64,000 nt of DNA from Primula veris (taxonomy: Eukaryota > Streptophyta > Magnoliopsida > Ericales > Primulaceae). The translations under genes were made by a program, and so were the position numbers. Where the stretch lies: NCBI GenBank assembly GCA_963682055.1, contig OY821747.1, positions 34,346,126 to 34,410,125 of the forward strand, read 5' to 3'. The notes under the pieces were generated by a model, which ran no database searches, was not told the origin of the DNA, and saw nothing but the letters and a program-made list of their open reading frames with translations. Below are positions 1-8,820 of the stretch, in pieces; positions within the stretch are counted from its first letter, which is position 1, and each line of letters begins with the position of its first letter.

Positions 1-801
1 CCTGAACCATATACCAACGACACACCTATGACCACAACGACAAATCAAATACAACCCCTACAAGCGGAAAAGGGGGAGAACGAAAAATCACTTACAGTTA
101 TCATTATGAGCAAGCAAGCGCGAACAGCAGCAACTCTTCCAACAAAACCACGAAACCCTAGAGCAAGCGGCCGAACTCTTTTCCCTTTTTGGCGGGAAAA
201 ATATGCTTTAGAGAGAGAGATATTTTCTTCAGCAAATTTTGTGATAAAAATAAACAGGATTACTTGGCACAATAAAAAGGAGTGGAGTCACAAAAGGAAT
301 AAAATAATAACCGTCCTTTCGTGTACCAGAGGTTCGCCCCTTTTCCAACCATACAAAAGTCAACAACCGCTGCTCTTTTTAACATTTCAACGCTCCAGAT
401 TTCGCCACGTCAGCGCATATCCCACTACCCAAGGCAGTTCACATCATTACACCTAAATAAACGGCCAGTGGACCCTACCACGAAAAGCTTCCCACATACG
501 CTACCAATATTATCACACAAAGAATGTCCCCCGATAAAGTTCCTCGACTCCCAACCATTTCTTACCCAAATGGCATACCGAACAAGGTGAACGGAGACCG
601 TTTCTAGCTTAATGGCAGGGAGCATCAAGTCTAACAACGCTCTTCGGGGGGATAACCGGGCACATTGTTCGATGTATGCTCAGAAAAAAAAGAGAAGCAA
701 GCAGGAAATAAAATAGGACAGAATCAAATGCAAGACAAGTTTTATTCATCCACAAAGGGGGAAACACAAACAATACAACAGAAAAAGAAAATACACACAT
801 C
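1..801. other. Retrotransposon internal sequence without a recognisable gene
   Basis: Open frames here are short, occur on both strands and resemble no family I know. The stretch lies downstream (on the minus strand) of the last coiled-coil ORF and probably contains its 3' untranslated region and element spacer. I see no RNA gene, promoter or repeat array. Confidence 0.4.
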
Positions 802-1164
802 CTACTTTTTCGAACTATCCCCCATAGCAACATCCCTCTTCGCCAAAAGTTCCTCCAGACGCTCATTCTCCCTAACCAAACGAGAAATCGCCATCTCAGC
901 CTGTTTTAAGGCGTAAGACTGAGACTCGCATTTTTGTTCGGCCTTGAAACGGGCAGTGCCCTCCTCGTCCCAATATTGTTTAAGCCTCCTCGCTTCAGTC
1001 CGAGCACATATGAGATCATGTTTCAGCCATGACATCTCAATTTCTTTTAGTTGAAGAGGAGTCAAATCCTCCTCCCCAAAGCCAGGGGGACGAGGTAGCA
1101 AAAAGGTAGGCTCCTCTTCCATAAGGGTTTGCTTTTTGGAGGCAGACCTAGTGATGGGAGCCAT
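802..1164 (-). CDS. Retrotransposon antisense coiled-coil ORF A (120 aa)
   Basis: The start is the ATG at 1162-1164, opening MAPITRSASKKQ; the upstream extension to 1191 would begin at TTG and is not needed. After a basic, Ser/Thr-rich head (residues 1-14) and a Pro-rich linker, about residues 35-110 form a heptad-like helix rich in Glu, Leu, Lys and Arg, ending in an LVRENERLEELLAKRD-type segment. No catalytic or zinc-binding motif is visible. A TATA box lies about 75 bp upstream. It is the leftmost of five such ORFs. Function is unknown; coiled-coil antisense ORFs are reported from Tat-type elements, but I have no homologue to name. Confidence 0.55.
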   Translation of the reverse strand: MAPITRSASKKQTLMEEEPTFLLPRPPGFGEEDLTPLQLKEIEMSWLKHDLICARTEARRLKQYWDEEGTARFKAEQKCESQSYALKQAEMAISRLVRENERLEELLAKRDVAMGDSSKK

Positions 1165-1233
1165 CTCACGCAAAAGCAAGTTAGAAAACAAGAAGAGGTA
1201 GAAATTGATAATGAGATACAGGCAATAGGGAGC

Positions 1234-1240
1234 ATTTATA
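1234..1240 (-). promoter_or_regulatory. TATA box for coiled-coil ORF A
   Basis: The minus strand reads CTCTATAAATGC about 70-75 bp upstream of the ATG at 1164. Similar boxes precede the other four coiled-coil ORFs at comparable distances, which supports function. Confidence 0.5.
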
Positions 1241-1383
1241 GAGAATCAGAAGGCACAAAATACGAAGAGTTCCAATGGTTCACAAGACAGGCACGAGATA
1301 CGAAAAGATACAACTGATTCATTAAATACAGAAGATAAAACACAAATGGCAAAAGGGGAAATACATAAGAAAACCAGCCCAAT

Positions 1384-1863
1384 CTAAGGATCAATGGGTG
1401 GAAAAACCGAACTGCCAGACCGAGAGAAGGCAATACGAGCAGAACAATTCAGCCTAGCTTGATAGGAATCGTTCATGGCGACCAAATCGTCATTCTCCGA
1501 GGAGAGCCTATTATTTTCCGAGGTAAGAACCCTGACGCGTTCCACGAGCCGAGCATTCTTTACCATTAGGTTAGCGAGGCCCTGAGGAGAGTTGTCAAAC
1601 TCATCTTGAGAATGGTCCCAAATTTCCTCGGCATCATACCAGGAGTTGGCCAGATGGTTTCTCTGCAGCAACAAGTGATCGAGCTGGCGACTCAGTGCCG
1701 AGATCTCGGTCCACTTCACCGTCTCTTCGGGATAAGAGCCGAACAGGCTCAAGGCCAAAACGCCATACTCTTTCTCAAGCCTTGCCATCCGACTGCGGAC
1801 CCGAGATACCTCAGTATCCAAGCCCTTCATCTGAGCATGATATCTCACCACAGGTCCAGACAT
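1384..1863 (-). CDS. Retrotransposon antisense coiled-coil ORF B (159 aa)
   Basis: The ATG at 1861-1863 opens MSGPVVRYHAQMKG. Two helical stretches are visible: residues about 10-40 (RVRSRMARLEKEYG) and about 95-140 (VKNARLVERVRVLTSENNRL), both with Leu/Val at heptad positions and many charged residues. A TATA box lies about 100 bp upstream. The MSGP start and the leader just before it resemble ORF C, so B and C are probably old duplicates. No enzyme motif is seen. Function is unknown; an oligomerising structural or regulatory protein of the element is an inference. Confidence 0.55.
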   Translation of the reverse strand: MSGPVVRYHAQMKGLDTEVSRVRSRMARLEKEYGVLALSLFGSYPEETVKWTEISALSRQLDHLLLQRNHLANSWYDAEEIWDHSQDEFDNSPQGLANLMVKNARLVERVRVLTSENNRLSSENDDLVAMNDSYQARLNCSARIAFSRSGSSVFPPIDP

Positions 1864-1959
1864 TCTGGGAAATTGTTTAGTATGGAAGAAAATAAAGGGC
1901 TAAAGAAGAGAGAAGCAAAACGAAAAAAGAGATGATAAACTACCCAAGAAAAGAGGGTA

Positions 1960-1965
1960 CTTATA
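1960..1965 (-). promoter_or_regulatory. TATA box for coiled-coil ORF B
   Basis: The minus strand reads TTCTATAAGTACCC about 100 bp upstream of the ATG at 1863. Confidence 0.45.
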
Positions 1966-2238
1966 GAACGAAGAGTATGATATTTTATAACCTTGCTTGG
2001 GAAATTGCATATTTCCTGACATGATGTGGGAGGCATGTGCATTTCCTGACCTACTAGGGAGCAGGCACATATGTTTGACAGTGATGGGGACATCTATTGA
2101 CATCTGAGACTACAGTGCAGAAGAGATAAAGACGAGATATTCAAAGATCTAGATCCCAGACAAACAACAAACCACACGTACGATATAAAAAGAAAAGGGC
2201 AAAAATACTTTTCATTAATGAAGATGGAATACATCATT

Positions 2239-2353
2239 ATCTATTACATCGAGGTCTATTACATTGAGGTCTATTACATCCGAGATAAAAATCTATTACA
2301 TCGAGGTCTATTACATTGAGGTCTATTACATCCGAAAAAGATCTATTACATCC
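2239..2353. repeat. Minisatellite built on TCTATTACATYGAGG
   Basis: About seven imperfect copies of a 15-16 bp unit (TCTATTACATCGAGG, TCTATTACATTGAGG, TCTATTACATCCGA variants) run head to tail. Blocks of three are repeated as a higher-order unit separated by short A-rich spacers. Confidence 0.8.
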
Positions 2354-2399
2354 AAGAAGAGCTAGTACAGAAGATCAGGCAAAGGATCAACTATATCAG

Positions 2400-2990
2400 C
2401 TGACCAAGTGAGCAGGAGACGCCAAAAAGAAAAAGTAAGAAGAAAGAGAAAGGAAAATCAAGAAGAGGAAAAGAAGAAGAATGCAAGAAACGAAGGAAAG
2501 AAGCATAAAAAGAAAACAAAAAGGAAAGAAAGAAGCGAAGAGGAGGAACATAAAGAAGAAGTGATAAGAAAGAAGAGTCAAAAAGAAAAATGACAAAAAC
2601 CCTAGATGTAACACAAAACCCTTAGGATCACAGGGCTGATTGTAACATCATAGTGGTGCAAAAAAAAAAAGAAAAAGAGTGACGGGAGAGAAGATGAAGA
2701 AAAAGAAAGAGGAGGCACAGAAGAAAAACAGATGAGAAGAAGATTAAGAGATGAAGGAGACAGACAAATAAAAAGAAAGTCAATAAAACAAAAAAGAAAC
2801 GGAAAAAGAAAAGAATAAAAAGAGAGAGAAAACAGAGTATAAAAAGAAAATACAAGAGAGGAAGAGGAAGAAATGATGGAAACGGAGAAATAAAAAAAAA
2901 AAGAGGAAGAGGAAGAGATAGGAAAAGAAGGGGAAAAGCAGAGAAAAATAAAAAAGAAGGGAGAAGGTTAGGGGGAAGTCGATCGGCATC
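2400..2990. repeat. Strand-asymmetric purine (A/G) low-complexity tract
   Basis: Nearly all bases on the + strand are A or G, mainly AAG, AAAG and GAAGA motifs, for about 590 bp. This creates spurious Lys/Glu-rich (+) and Phe/Leu/Ser-rich (-) open frames. It lies between coiled-coil ORFs B and C. It overlaps the 3' end of the ORF C frame only at its right edge. Confidence 0.8.
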
Positions 2991-3261
2991 GATGAGAGGG
3001 CCCGGCAGAGACATCCCTGTCCCTCAGTGTCGGGTTCCCCCTTAGCATCTCATTCTCTTCGACTAAAGCCTGACGAGCACGTCGGCAGTAAGCCAGTTCG
3101 GATCTTAGCCAAGTTAATTCCCGAACCATCTCGGTATGGTGATAACGCATCACCTTCAATTCCTCCTCGGCATCCCTCAACAGCCTTTGTACATGGTTAT
3201 AGGAGGCCTCAAAGGCCTCCACTTGCAAAGCTAATGCTGATGGGGTGAAAGGACCAGACAT
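2968..3261 (-). CDS. Retrotransposon antisense coiled-coil ORF C (97 aa)
   Basis: I take the ATG at 3259-3261 (MSGPFTPSALALQVEAF) because a longer frame to 3333 would run through a TATA-proximal leader. Residues about 12-72 are a continuous amphipathic helix (VQRLLRDAEEELKVMRYH, then LTWLRSELAYCRRARQALVE). A Ser/Arg-rich tail follows. A TATA box lies about 90 bp upstream. Like ORF B it starts MSGP and has a matching AAATT leader just upstream of the ATG, suggesting duplication. Function is not recognised. Confidence 0.55.
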   Translation of the reverse strand: MSGPFTPSALALQVEAFEASYNHVQRLLRDAEEELKVMRYHHTEMVRELTWLRSELAYCRRARQALVEENEMLRGNPTLRDRDVSAGPSHRCRSTSP

Positions 3262-3346
3262 CTTAGGGAAATTATAAGATGAGGGTCTATATATGGGGGA
3301 AAATAATATGATGAGAATTGTGGATGTAACCATGCTGTAAGCAGGT

Positions 3347-3353
3347 ATTTATA
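3347..3353 (-). promoter_or_regulatory. TATA box for coiled-coil ORF C
   Basis: The minus strand reads GATCTATAAATACCTGC about 90 bp upstream of the ATG at 3261. Confidence 0.5.
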
Positions 3354-3619
3354 GATCAAGCGTATGAGGGCTGGTATTGAGAGTCGCAACCGTTCGCCAA
3401 TGGGTATTCAGAAGCAACGGCACTCAAAAGAGGTGACTGTTCAAGAGAAACGTTTGGATTCCCAAAAGACTCTAAAAAAGCGTGAGTAATTAAAAGCCAC
3501 ACCTGTTCAAGAAACGTTTGGATTCTTACCAATATTTAAAGGGGGTAAGTAATAATGGCAGCAAAACACGCGTCATTTTTGGGAAGGACGGCGGATCGAA
3601 TAAATATCCCAGATCTTTT

Positions 3620-3720
3620 GCGCAAGGCTCAAGAAAGCCTTGGTGATTGGGATTTTCTATGCACAAGGCTCAAGAAAGCCTTGGTGATTGGGATTTTCTA
3701 TGCACAAGGCTCAAGAAATC
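3620..3720. repeat. 41-bp tandem repeat, about 2.5 copies
   Basis: The unit begins GCACAAGGCTCAAGAAAGCC and is repeated at 3620-3660 and 3661-3701 with one mismatch, then a partial copy from 3702. A decayed half-unit follows near 3774. It lies between ORF C and ORF D in the retrotransposon spacer. Confidence 0.85.
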
Positions 3721-3937
3721 CTATTAGTCCCTAGATATAAAGAGTAAGGAGGTCCAATGGATAAGATCAAACGCAAGGCCCAAGAAAAGCATTAATGAGG
3801 CCACAAGCGTGCGCAGTCAAAATAAATTGCATTGGGAAAGTAATTCAAATATAAACAAGAAAAAGAAATCTTTATTAATTGGTTGATACTTCGTTACAGA
3901 AGAAGCACAAAGAGGAAATACAATGAAAACAATAAAA

Positions 3938-4276
3938 TCATTTCATAGAAGGGCCCGCTTCATCATTCGGCTTCCGTTTCGACCGAGCATACACTTCCTT
4001 AAGGGCCAATTTGTAAGCCCTTTTGGAAGCGAGCTGCCTATCCCTGGAGGCCTCGAGCTCTTTGATCCGGGCACGAGCACGAATACTGTCAAGCAAAGAC
4101 CTTTGGTGCTCCTTCTCTAGGGCATCCAATCGCTCGTCTAGTTCGGCGGCCCGACGAGCTTCCACTGACAGCCGGGCAACCCTCTTTTCGAGATAACGCA
4201 CCTTCTGAACTTCCTCTTCCAGACGGGTAACGTATTCAGGAAGGTTGTCACCATACTTTTCAAGAGGAGAAGCCAT
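3938..4276 (-). CDS. Retrotransposon antisense coiled-coil ORF D (112 aa)
   Basis: The ATG at 4274-4276 opens MASPLEKYGDNLPEY. The longer frame to 4363 would cross the TATA box and is rejected. Residues about 15-95 form one long helix with clear Leu/Val heptads (VTRLEEEVQKVRYLEKRVAR, LDALEKEHQRSLLDSIRARA). The C-terminus (KRAYKLALKEVYARSKRK) is closely matched in ORF E, so D and E are paralogues. A TATA box lies about 55 bp upstream. No catalytic motif is seen. Confidence 0.6.
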   Translation of the reverse strand: MASPLEKYGDNLPEYVTRLEEEVQKVRYLEKRVARLSVEARRAAELDERLDALEKEHQRSLLDSIRARARIKELEASRDRQLASKRAYKLALKEVYARSKRKPNDEAGPSMK

Positions 4277-4326
4277 TTGCTCGTTAGTAAAGAATGAACT
4301 GCACAAAAGATACTGGGACAGTCCCC

Positions 4327-4333
4327 TTTTATA
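4327..4333 (-). promoter_or_regulatory. TATA box for coiled-coil ORF D
   Basis: The minus strand reads CTTATAAAAGGGGAC about 55 bp upstream of the ATG at 4276. Confidence 0.5.
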
Positions 4334-4579
4334 AGAAGAAACAAGGAGTAGGTCAAAGGTCATCTCGAATAAATACAGCCTCTTGAACTTCCCAAGAGCA
4401 TTAAAGGCGAATTAACCACAGTTCCAAATCCAATTAAAGTCATCCAAAAAGACATCAAGAAGATAAACAGACAAGAACGAGGAAAGGGAAATATTTTATT
4501 AATTCCAAAAACTTCGATTACAACTGAGGAGAAGACTCCCCATTCAAGAGAAATTACGACAGAAATTACAAAAGACTAA

Positions 4580-4900
4580 TTATTTCGAGGAAGAGCCTTC
4601 TTCATCGTCATCCGAACTCGGTTTGGACCGAGCATGCAACTCCTTGAAGGCAAGCTTATAGGCCCTTTTAGCCGCCTTCTGCTTAGCCAGATTAGCCTCG
4701 AGCTTCTTTATATGCTCGAAGGCCCAATCCCGATCGGCCATCGTCACATGATGATCAGAATCCATGTCAGACAACCTTTTCTTATAGTTTGAAACCTTGG
4801 CCACGAGTTTCTTATTCGCGGTACGAGATTTCTTGATTTCCGTTTCTAAATATGAAATATAATTAAAGGAGCTCTCACCAGTAGAATCAGAAGAAGCCAT
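4580..4900 (-). CDS. Retrotransposon antisense coiled-coil ORF E (106 aa)
   Basis: The ATG at 4898-4900 opens MASSDSTGESSFNYISYLE. Residues about 15-95 are an Lys/Glu-rich helix. The segment KRAYKLAFKELHARSK matches ORF D, and an acidic-Ser tail (SSDDDEEGSSSK) closes the protein. A TATA box lies about 57 bp upstream. It is the member nearest the LTR and is intact. The paralogy with D shows local duplication inside the element. Function is unknown. Confidence 0.6.
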   Translation of the reverse strand: MASSDSTGESSFNYISYLETEIKKSRTANKKLVAKVSNYKKRLSDMDSDHHVTMADRDWAFEHIKKLEANLAKQKAAKRAYKLAFKELHARSKPSSDDDEEGSSSK

Positions 4901-4953
4901 TATGTCAAGGACAAATTAGTAGTAAGATGCCTAATTATGGAGGGAGCACACCC

Positions 4954-4960
4954 CTTTATA
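4954..4960 (-). promoter_or_regulatory. TATA box for coiled-coil ORF E
   Basis: The minus strand reads CTCCTATAAAGGGGTG about 57 bp upstream of the ATG at 4900. Confidence 0.5.
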
Positions 4961-5099
4961 GGAGTTTTCCTCGAAAGAAGATATTAGGATAGGAAACATT
5001 AAATGTGCCCCCCTGGGAACCGTCACGAGTCTATTGCATTTCTCGATGAAGCATTTGGAAAAATAAGACCGAAGTAACGTTCTCGACAAACCGAACATG

Positions 5100-5737
5100 A
5101 CTCCCCCGACATGGAAACCACGCCGAGGAAGTCAGGGAGCACTTGATAGAACACAAAAATCAGACCCGAATATTTTATTCGGGTCATAATCAACCCACTT
5201 TATAAATGGGCATCCAACGCTTAAATGGGTCATCTCATATTGGTTGTAGGGATTGAGGGGCTACAACACAAAGCCCAAGCCCAATCAAAGGGGGACCCTT
5301 GTCTGAGAAATCCCTGGGATGAAGACATTTGTCACTATCCTAGAAGGCGCAGTTGCCTATAAATAGCCCACTACCCCTCCTAGAAAAGGACCAGAAAATC
5401 TATCCAAAAAATATAGAGAGAAGTTAAGAAAAGAGAGAAACTAACCAAAGCATATCACTTCAAGAAACAAACCGAGAAAAGACAGCCGAGCATCGAGTAA
5501 AAGAGGAGAAAGATCAAGACGAGAGATTAAATAGTTATATCGAGCATAATTGTAAAATCGGAATACGAATCCGAACAAGTGTAATAGTCCGAACAAGGAC
5601 AAGAATCCGAGTCATAATAAAGATCAGGAAGCATCATTTATTCACGGTCGATTTGTCATTTTTATCTTTGTTGAAAAGCCTAACGCAACCGACCAAAGTT
5701 ATGGCTTTATCATGGGCGTTATTTACAAATCACACAG
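5100..5737 (+). repeat. 3' LTR-like segment of the retrotransposon
   Basis: A TATA box (TATAAATAG at about 5358) is followed by a purine-rich leader of about 200 bp, an AATAAA-like signal near 5618 and a T-rich U5-like end reaching ACACA near 5737. The sequence changes character after that. The left border is uncertain; a purine run just before TGATAGAACAC at about 5140 could be the polypurine tract. The other LTR is not in the window, so the limits cannot be checked by comparison. Confidence 0.5.
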
Positions 5738-5847
5738 TTCATTAGGGATTGTTTTCATTTAATTATTTAACCTTTTTAGAACGTTGGTGTGAATCTGTGA
5801 ATTGTGATACGTGCTACTATTCTGGTTTACCTTCCCAAATTATGTAT

Positions 5848-6088
5848 TGTTTCATCCGTTCCCAATTAATTGTATTTTATAAAATTACGTGTAATTTTGA
5901 CCGACTTATAACATCTATCAAAATTGTCCAAATTAAAAATTTCAAAACTAAATCATATAATTTAATGTTTGAACTATATGATTAACTTTTAAAAAAATTT
6001 CATTCCGACAATTTTGATACAAGTTATTTGCCGGTCAAAATTACACGTAGTTTCGTAATGGACAATTAATTGAGAACGGATGGAGTAT
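5848..6088. mobile_element. MITE, copy 1 of a family with ATCCGTTC terminal repeats
   Basis: The ends are inverted repeats: ATCCGTTCCCAATTAATTGT on the left and, read in reverse complement, ATCCGTTCTCAATTAATTGT on the right. A second inverted block (ACGTGTAATTTTGACCG) lies just inside. It is about 240 bp with no ORF. The TCCGTTC end resembles plant Stowaway-type MITEs. Related copies lie at 35512-35728 and 46082-46276, with decayed parts at 6130-6285 and 7376-7435. Confidence 0.75.
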
Positions 6089-6129
6089 TTGATAACCCCC
6101 CTTACCAAAACAATATTCCACTATGAAAT

Positions 6130-6285
6130 CACGTGCTAAGTTTAACCGGACACTAACTTTTACCAAAATTATCGAAATAAAAATTTTCAAAATTTAATCA
6201 TATAGTTTAAAAGTTCAATTATATTATTGGATTTTAAAATTTTTTATTTCGGTAATTTTGATATAACTTACTGTTATGACCATAT
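6130..6285. mobile_element. Decayed MITE of the same family
   Basis: Inner inverted blocks (ACCAAAATTATCGAAAT and ATTTCGGTAATTTTGAT) match the interior of the copy at 5848-6088, but the outer terminal repeats are not recognisable. Confidence 0.5.
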
Positions 6286-7375
6286 TTCTGGCCTAGTAAC
6301 TCTTTGTTGTCAATTGGTTTGAACAAAATAATCTAAGTTGAATGTTAATAATTAAGACAGTTTTATGTTTACATATGAGGTTGCAACTTCAGTTGCAACT
6401 ACAGTTCCAACCTGTCATTACGCAGTAATCTGTCTAATTCTGTCTAACTACATTACTCAATTTTTAAAGTCTTTTATGTGAATTAAAGGATGCAGGAAAT
6501 ATTCTCATCTGTTTTAAAAAATTCAGTTTATATATATTGAGAATATTAAGGTGATAAAGAATGCAAGTTGTTTAAAAGATATATAGAGATTAGTTTAGAA
6601 GATATTGTTCCTTTTATTGTGGATACTAAATCTCTATTATTATGCAAAATATTTATCACGATATTCAATCTATGTGCTTACAAAATCAGTTATGATCCAA
6701 TTAGATTGTATGTTATATGGAGTTATGATTTCGAATTATATTAATACTTTATCTCTAAAATATATTGTTTTATATGTTACTTGTTTAATAAAATAGTAAC
6801 TCATATTGTCAAGCAAGTTATTAACAGGTATTAACATGAATATTGAGGTCAATCAATTGCAGCATTATCTCGTGCAAATATGGGAAGATTGAGATCAATT
6901 AGAAGAGTCCAAATCAATCAATAAGTTCTTGAAGAAAAAAGATTGTTTTTACTCTTTAAATAGTTAATAGTCTTTCTTGTAAAAAGTGTGTGTTATAAAT
7001 TATAAACAACTCAACTTTGAAAGAATATACAATAAGCTTTTAAAACGAAAAACAATGGTCATTGATATTTTGAGTGATAGTTATAACCTATGAGCAATAT
7101 AGAGATAGACAGAAAAATAGAGTCTGAGAGTTTTTCATTAAAATTTGAATCCTATATTGTAAACCAGTATAATATCATTAATCTGGGTGAGTGTCCCGGA
7201 GACGTAGCATAGTTGGGTGAACTCCGTTGTTAAATGTGCGTGTGATTTAATTCAATCACATTTAATAATTTCATTTCTGTCCATCATTATACTTAGCTTC
7301 CAACCTCAGTTGCAACTGTACTTGGAACCTAACTACATAACTGCAACTAGAACAGCGGATAGCAATTTCACTTAC

Positions 7376-7435
7376 TGTCCGGTCAAAATTGACACGTGGT
7401 TTCGTAGTGAACTATTGTTTTAGAACGGAGAGACT
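7376..7435. mobile_element. Right-end relic of the same MITE family
   Basis: CCGGTCAAAATTGACACGTG followed by GGTTTCGTA and AGAACGGAGAGACTA matches the right end of the family. No left end is found nearby. Confidence 0.5.
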
Positions 7436-8820
7436 AATAGACTTTGAGAGCATCAATCACGGGTGGCATTCTTTAGAAGCGGAGCGTGCGAGGAGGCTGC
7501 AAATAAAGGGCGAGGAAGGTGACATTACAAAATTGGTTAGGGATATTGCAAATGGAAATTTCAAAAATAGAGACGTGAAAAATAAAACTCAACAAACAGA
7601 GATATATATCCTTGCAGCATCAAAATGGTAACAAAATCCCAAGATTGAAAAACTTACACAAAACACAAATGTGATAGATCCAAAATTGTAGTAATTCATT
7701 TCAATCCCTTTAACTATTCCCCCAAATTCAAAGCCTTGCCCACAAAAACAAGTAACAAAAAAGTAATTAGCCAGCCACCCTACTTATAATAAGGTACTAA
7801 TTAAAGAGGGTTCGAAAACCATATCATACTAATTGTTTTAGAACCTATGATATAAAACTTAACAATATTTCGGAATCGGAATAGCTACATTTTCATATGT
7901 ATTGAAAAAAAAAGTAAGTTTATAAATGCAGATTTAAAATATGATATAAAACTATCAAATAACGTGATACAAATTAATAAATATAAAGCTAAATCGTCAT
8001 TCTTTTTGCTATGTAAGTTCATTATTATAAAAATTAAGACGAATGAATATTTTGTCTGATTAGTCTTATACTAAAAGAAAATAAAAGCCTAAGTAGATAG
8101 AACACATACAAAATTAGGTTTATTAGATTAAAATTTATTTATGTAGAATGATATTAACAAGTATTGACTTTGTCTATATATTTCATTATATATGAAGAAA
8201 TAAAAAATAAAATAAAATTGAGTTGTTAGTAATTATCCTTTCAATTAATTAGATTTGTAAAAATATATTTATATCATCCTAACTAATAAAACTCATATGG
8301 AGTTCAGAACTTGTATTCATTTTATTTGAATTGTGCAACTCAATTAAATACATGTTTTATATAAATGTGTAATTTAAAATAATTTCCAAGCTTTTATTTT
8401 AGTGTTTTTTTTTATAAATATAAATGTGTTGTTTTTACAATTTTCAAGTGTTTATCATAAAATATTTAAACTACATGGAATAATTGTAACTTACAAACCA
8501 TTTCCATCTAAAAAAAATTGTAACGGCATGCCATTAAAAAAATGGAAATCATTAAATTTAAGCTAATAAAACAAGTTTGGTAAGGGTTGGTTCAGTGTCC
8601 AAAACCAGGTCAATGAACCAAATTTGATAGATCACTTTTTTCCACATAATAAGTTTATAATTACTTGCTTATTACATCTTCGAGAAACAAAGATCAACCC
8701 AATACAAACTGAGGTTTCAAAATAAAGTTCAAGTTTCAACAAAACAAGACATACAAAATAAAGCACATGATTCCTTATTAATCCAGATTTTCCACGGATT
8801 TTTATTAAACCAAATAAAAT

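Larger units (their letters stand above)
1..5740 (+). mobile_element. 3' part of a Ty3/gypsy-type LTR retrotransposon carrying antisense coiled-coil ORFs
   Basis: The segment ends in an LTR-like block (about 5100-5740) with a + strand TATA box, a purine-rich leader and an AATAAA-like signal. Five small coiled-coil ORFs lie on the opposite strand before it. Additional ORFs antisense to gag-pol, between integrase and the 3' LTR, are known in the Tat lineage of Ty3/gypsy elements (Retand-like). The arrangement, not a sequence match, suggests that lineage. Gag, protease, reverse transcriptase and integrase are not in the window, so the body of the element should lie to the left of position 1. The right border is about 5737. 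The 5' border is outside. Confidence 0.6.
5740..8820. other. Intergenic AT-rich sequence with MITE relics
   Basis: Apart from the inverted-repeat elements listed separately, I see no coding frame resembling a known protein, no tRNA and no promoter I can support. Short frames at 5749-5985, 6605-6796, 7217-7423 and 7389-7631 have no domain and are probably chance. Confidence 0.5.

Noticed and set aside
28..456. 142-aa + strand ORF at the left edge
   Set aside because: No domain, biased composition and overlapping frames on both strands; probably chance in retrotransposon spacer, though I cannot exclude a remnant of the element.
2396..3014. Lys/Glu-rich (+) and Phe/Leu/Ser-rich (-) ORFs
   Set aside because: They follow from the purine-only composition of the strand and have no complexity of a real protein.
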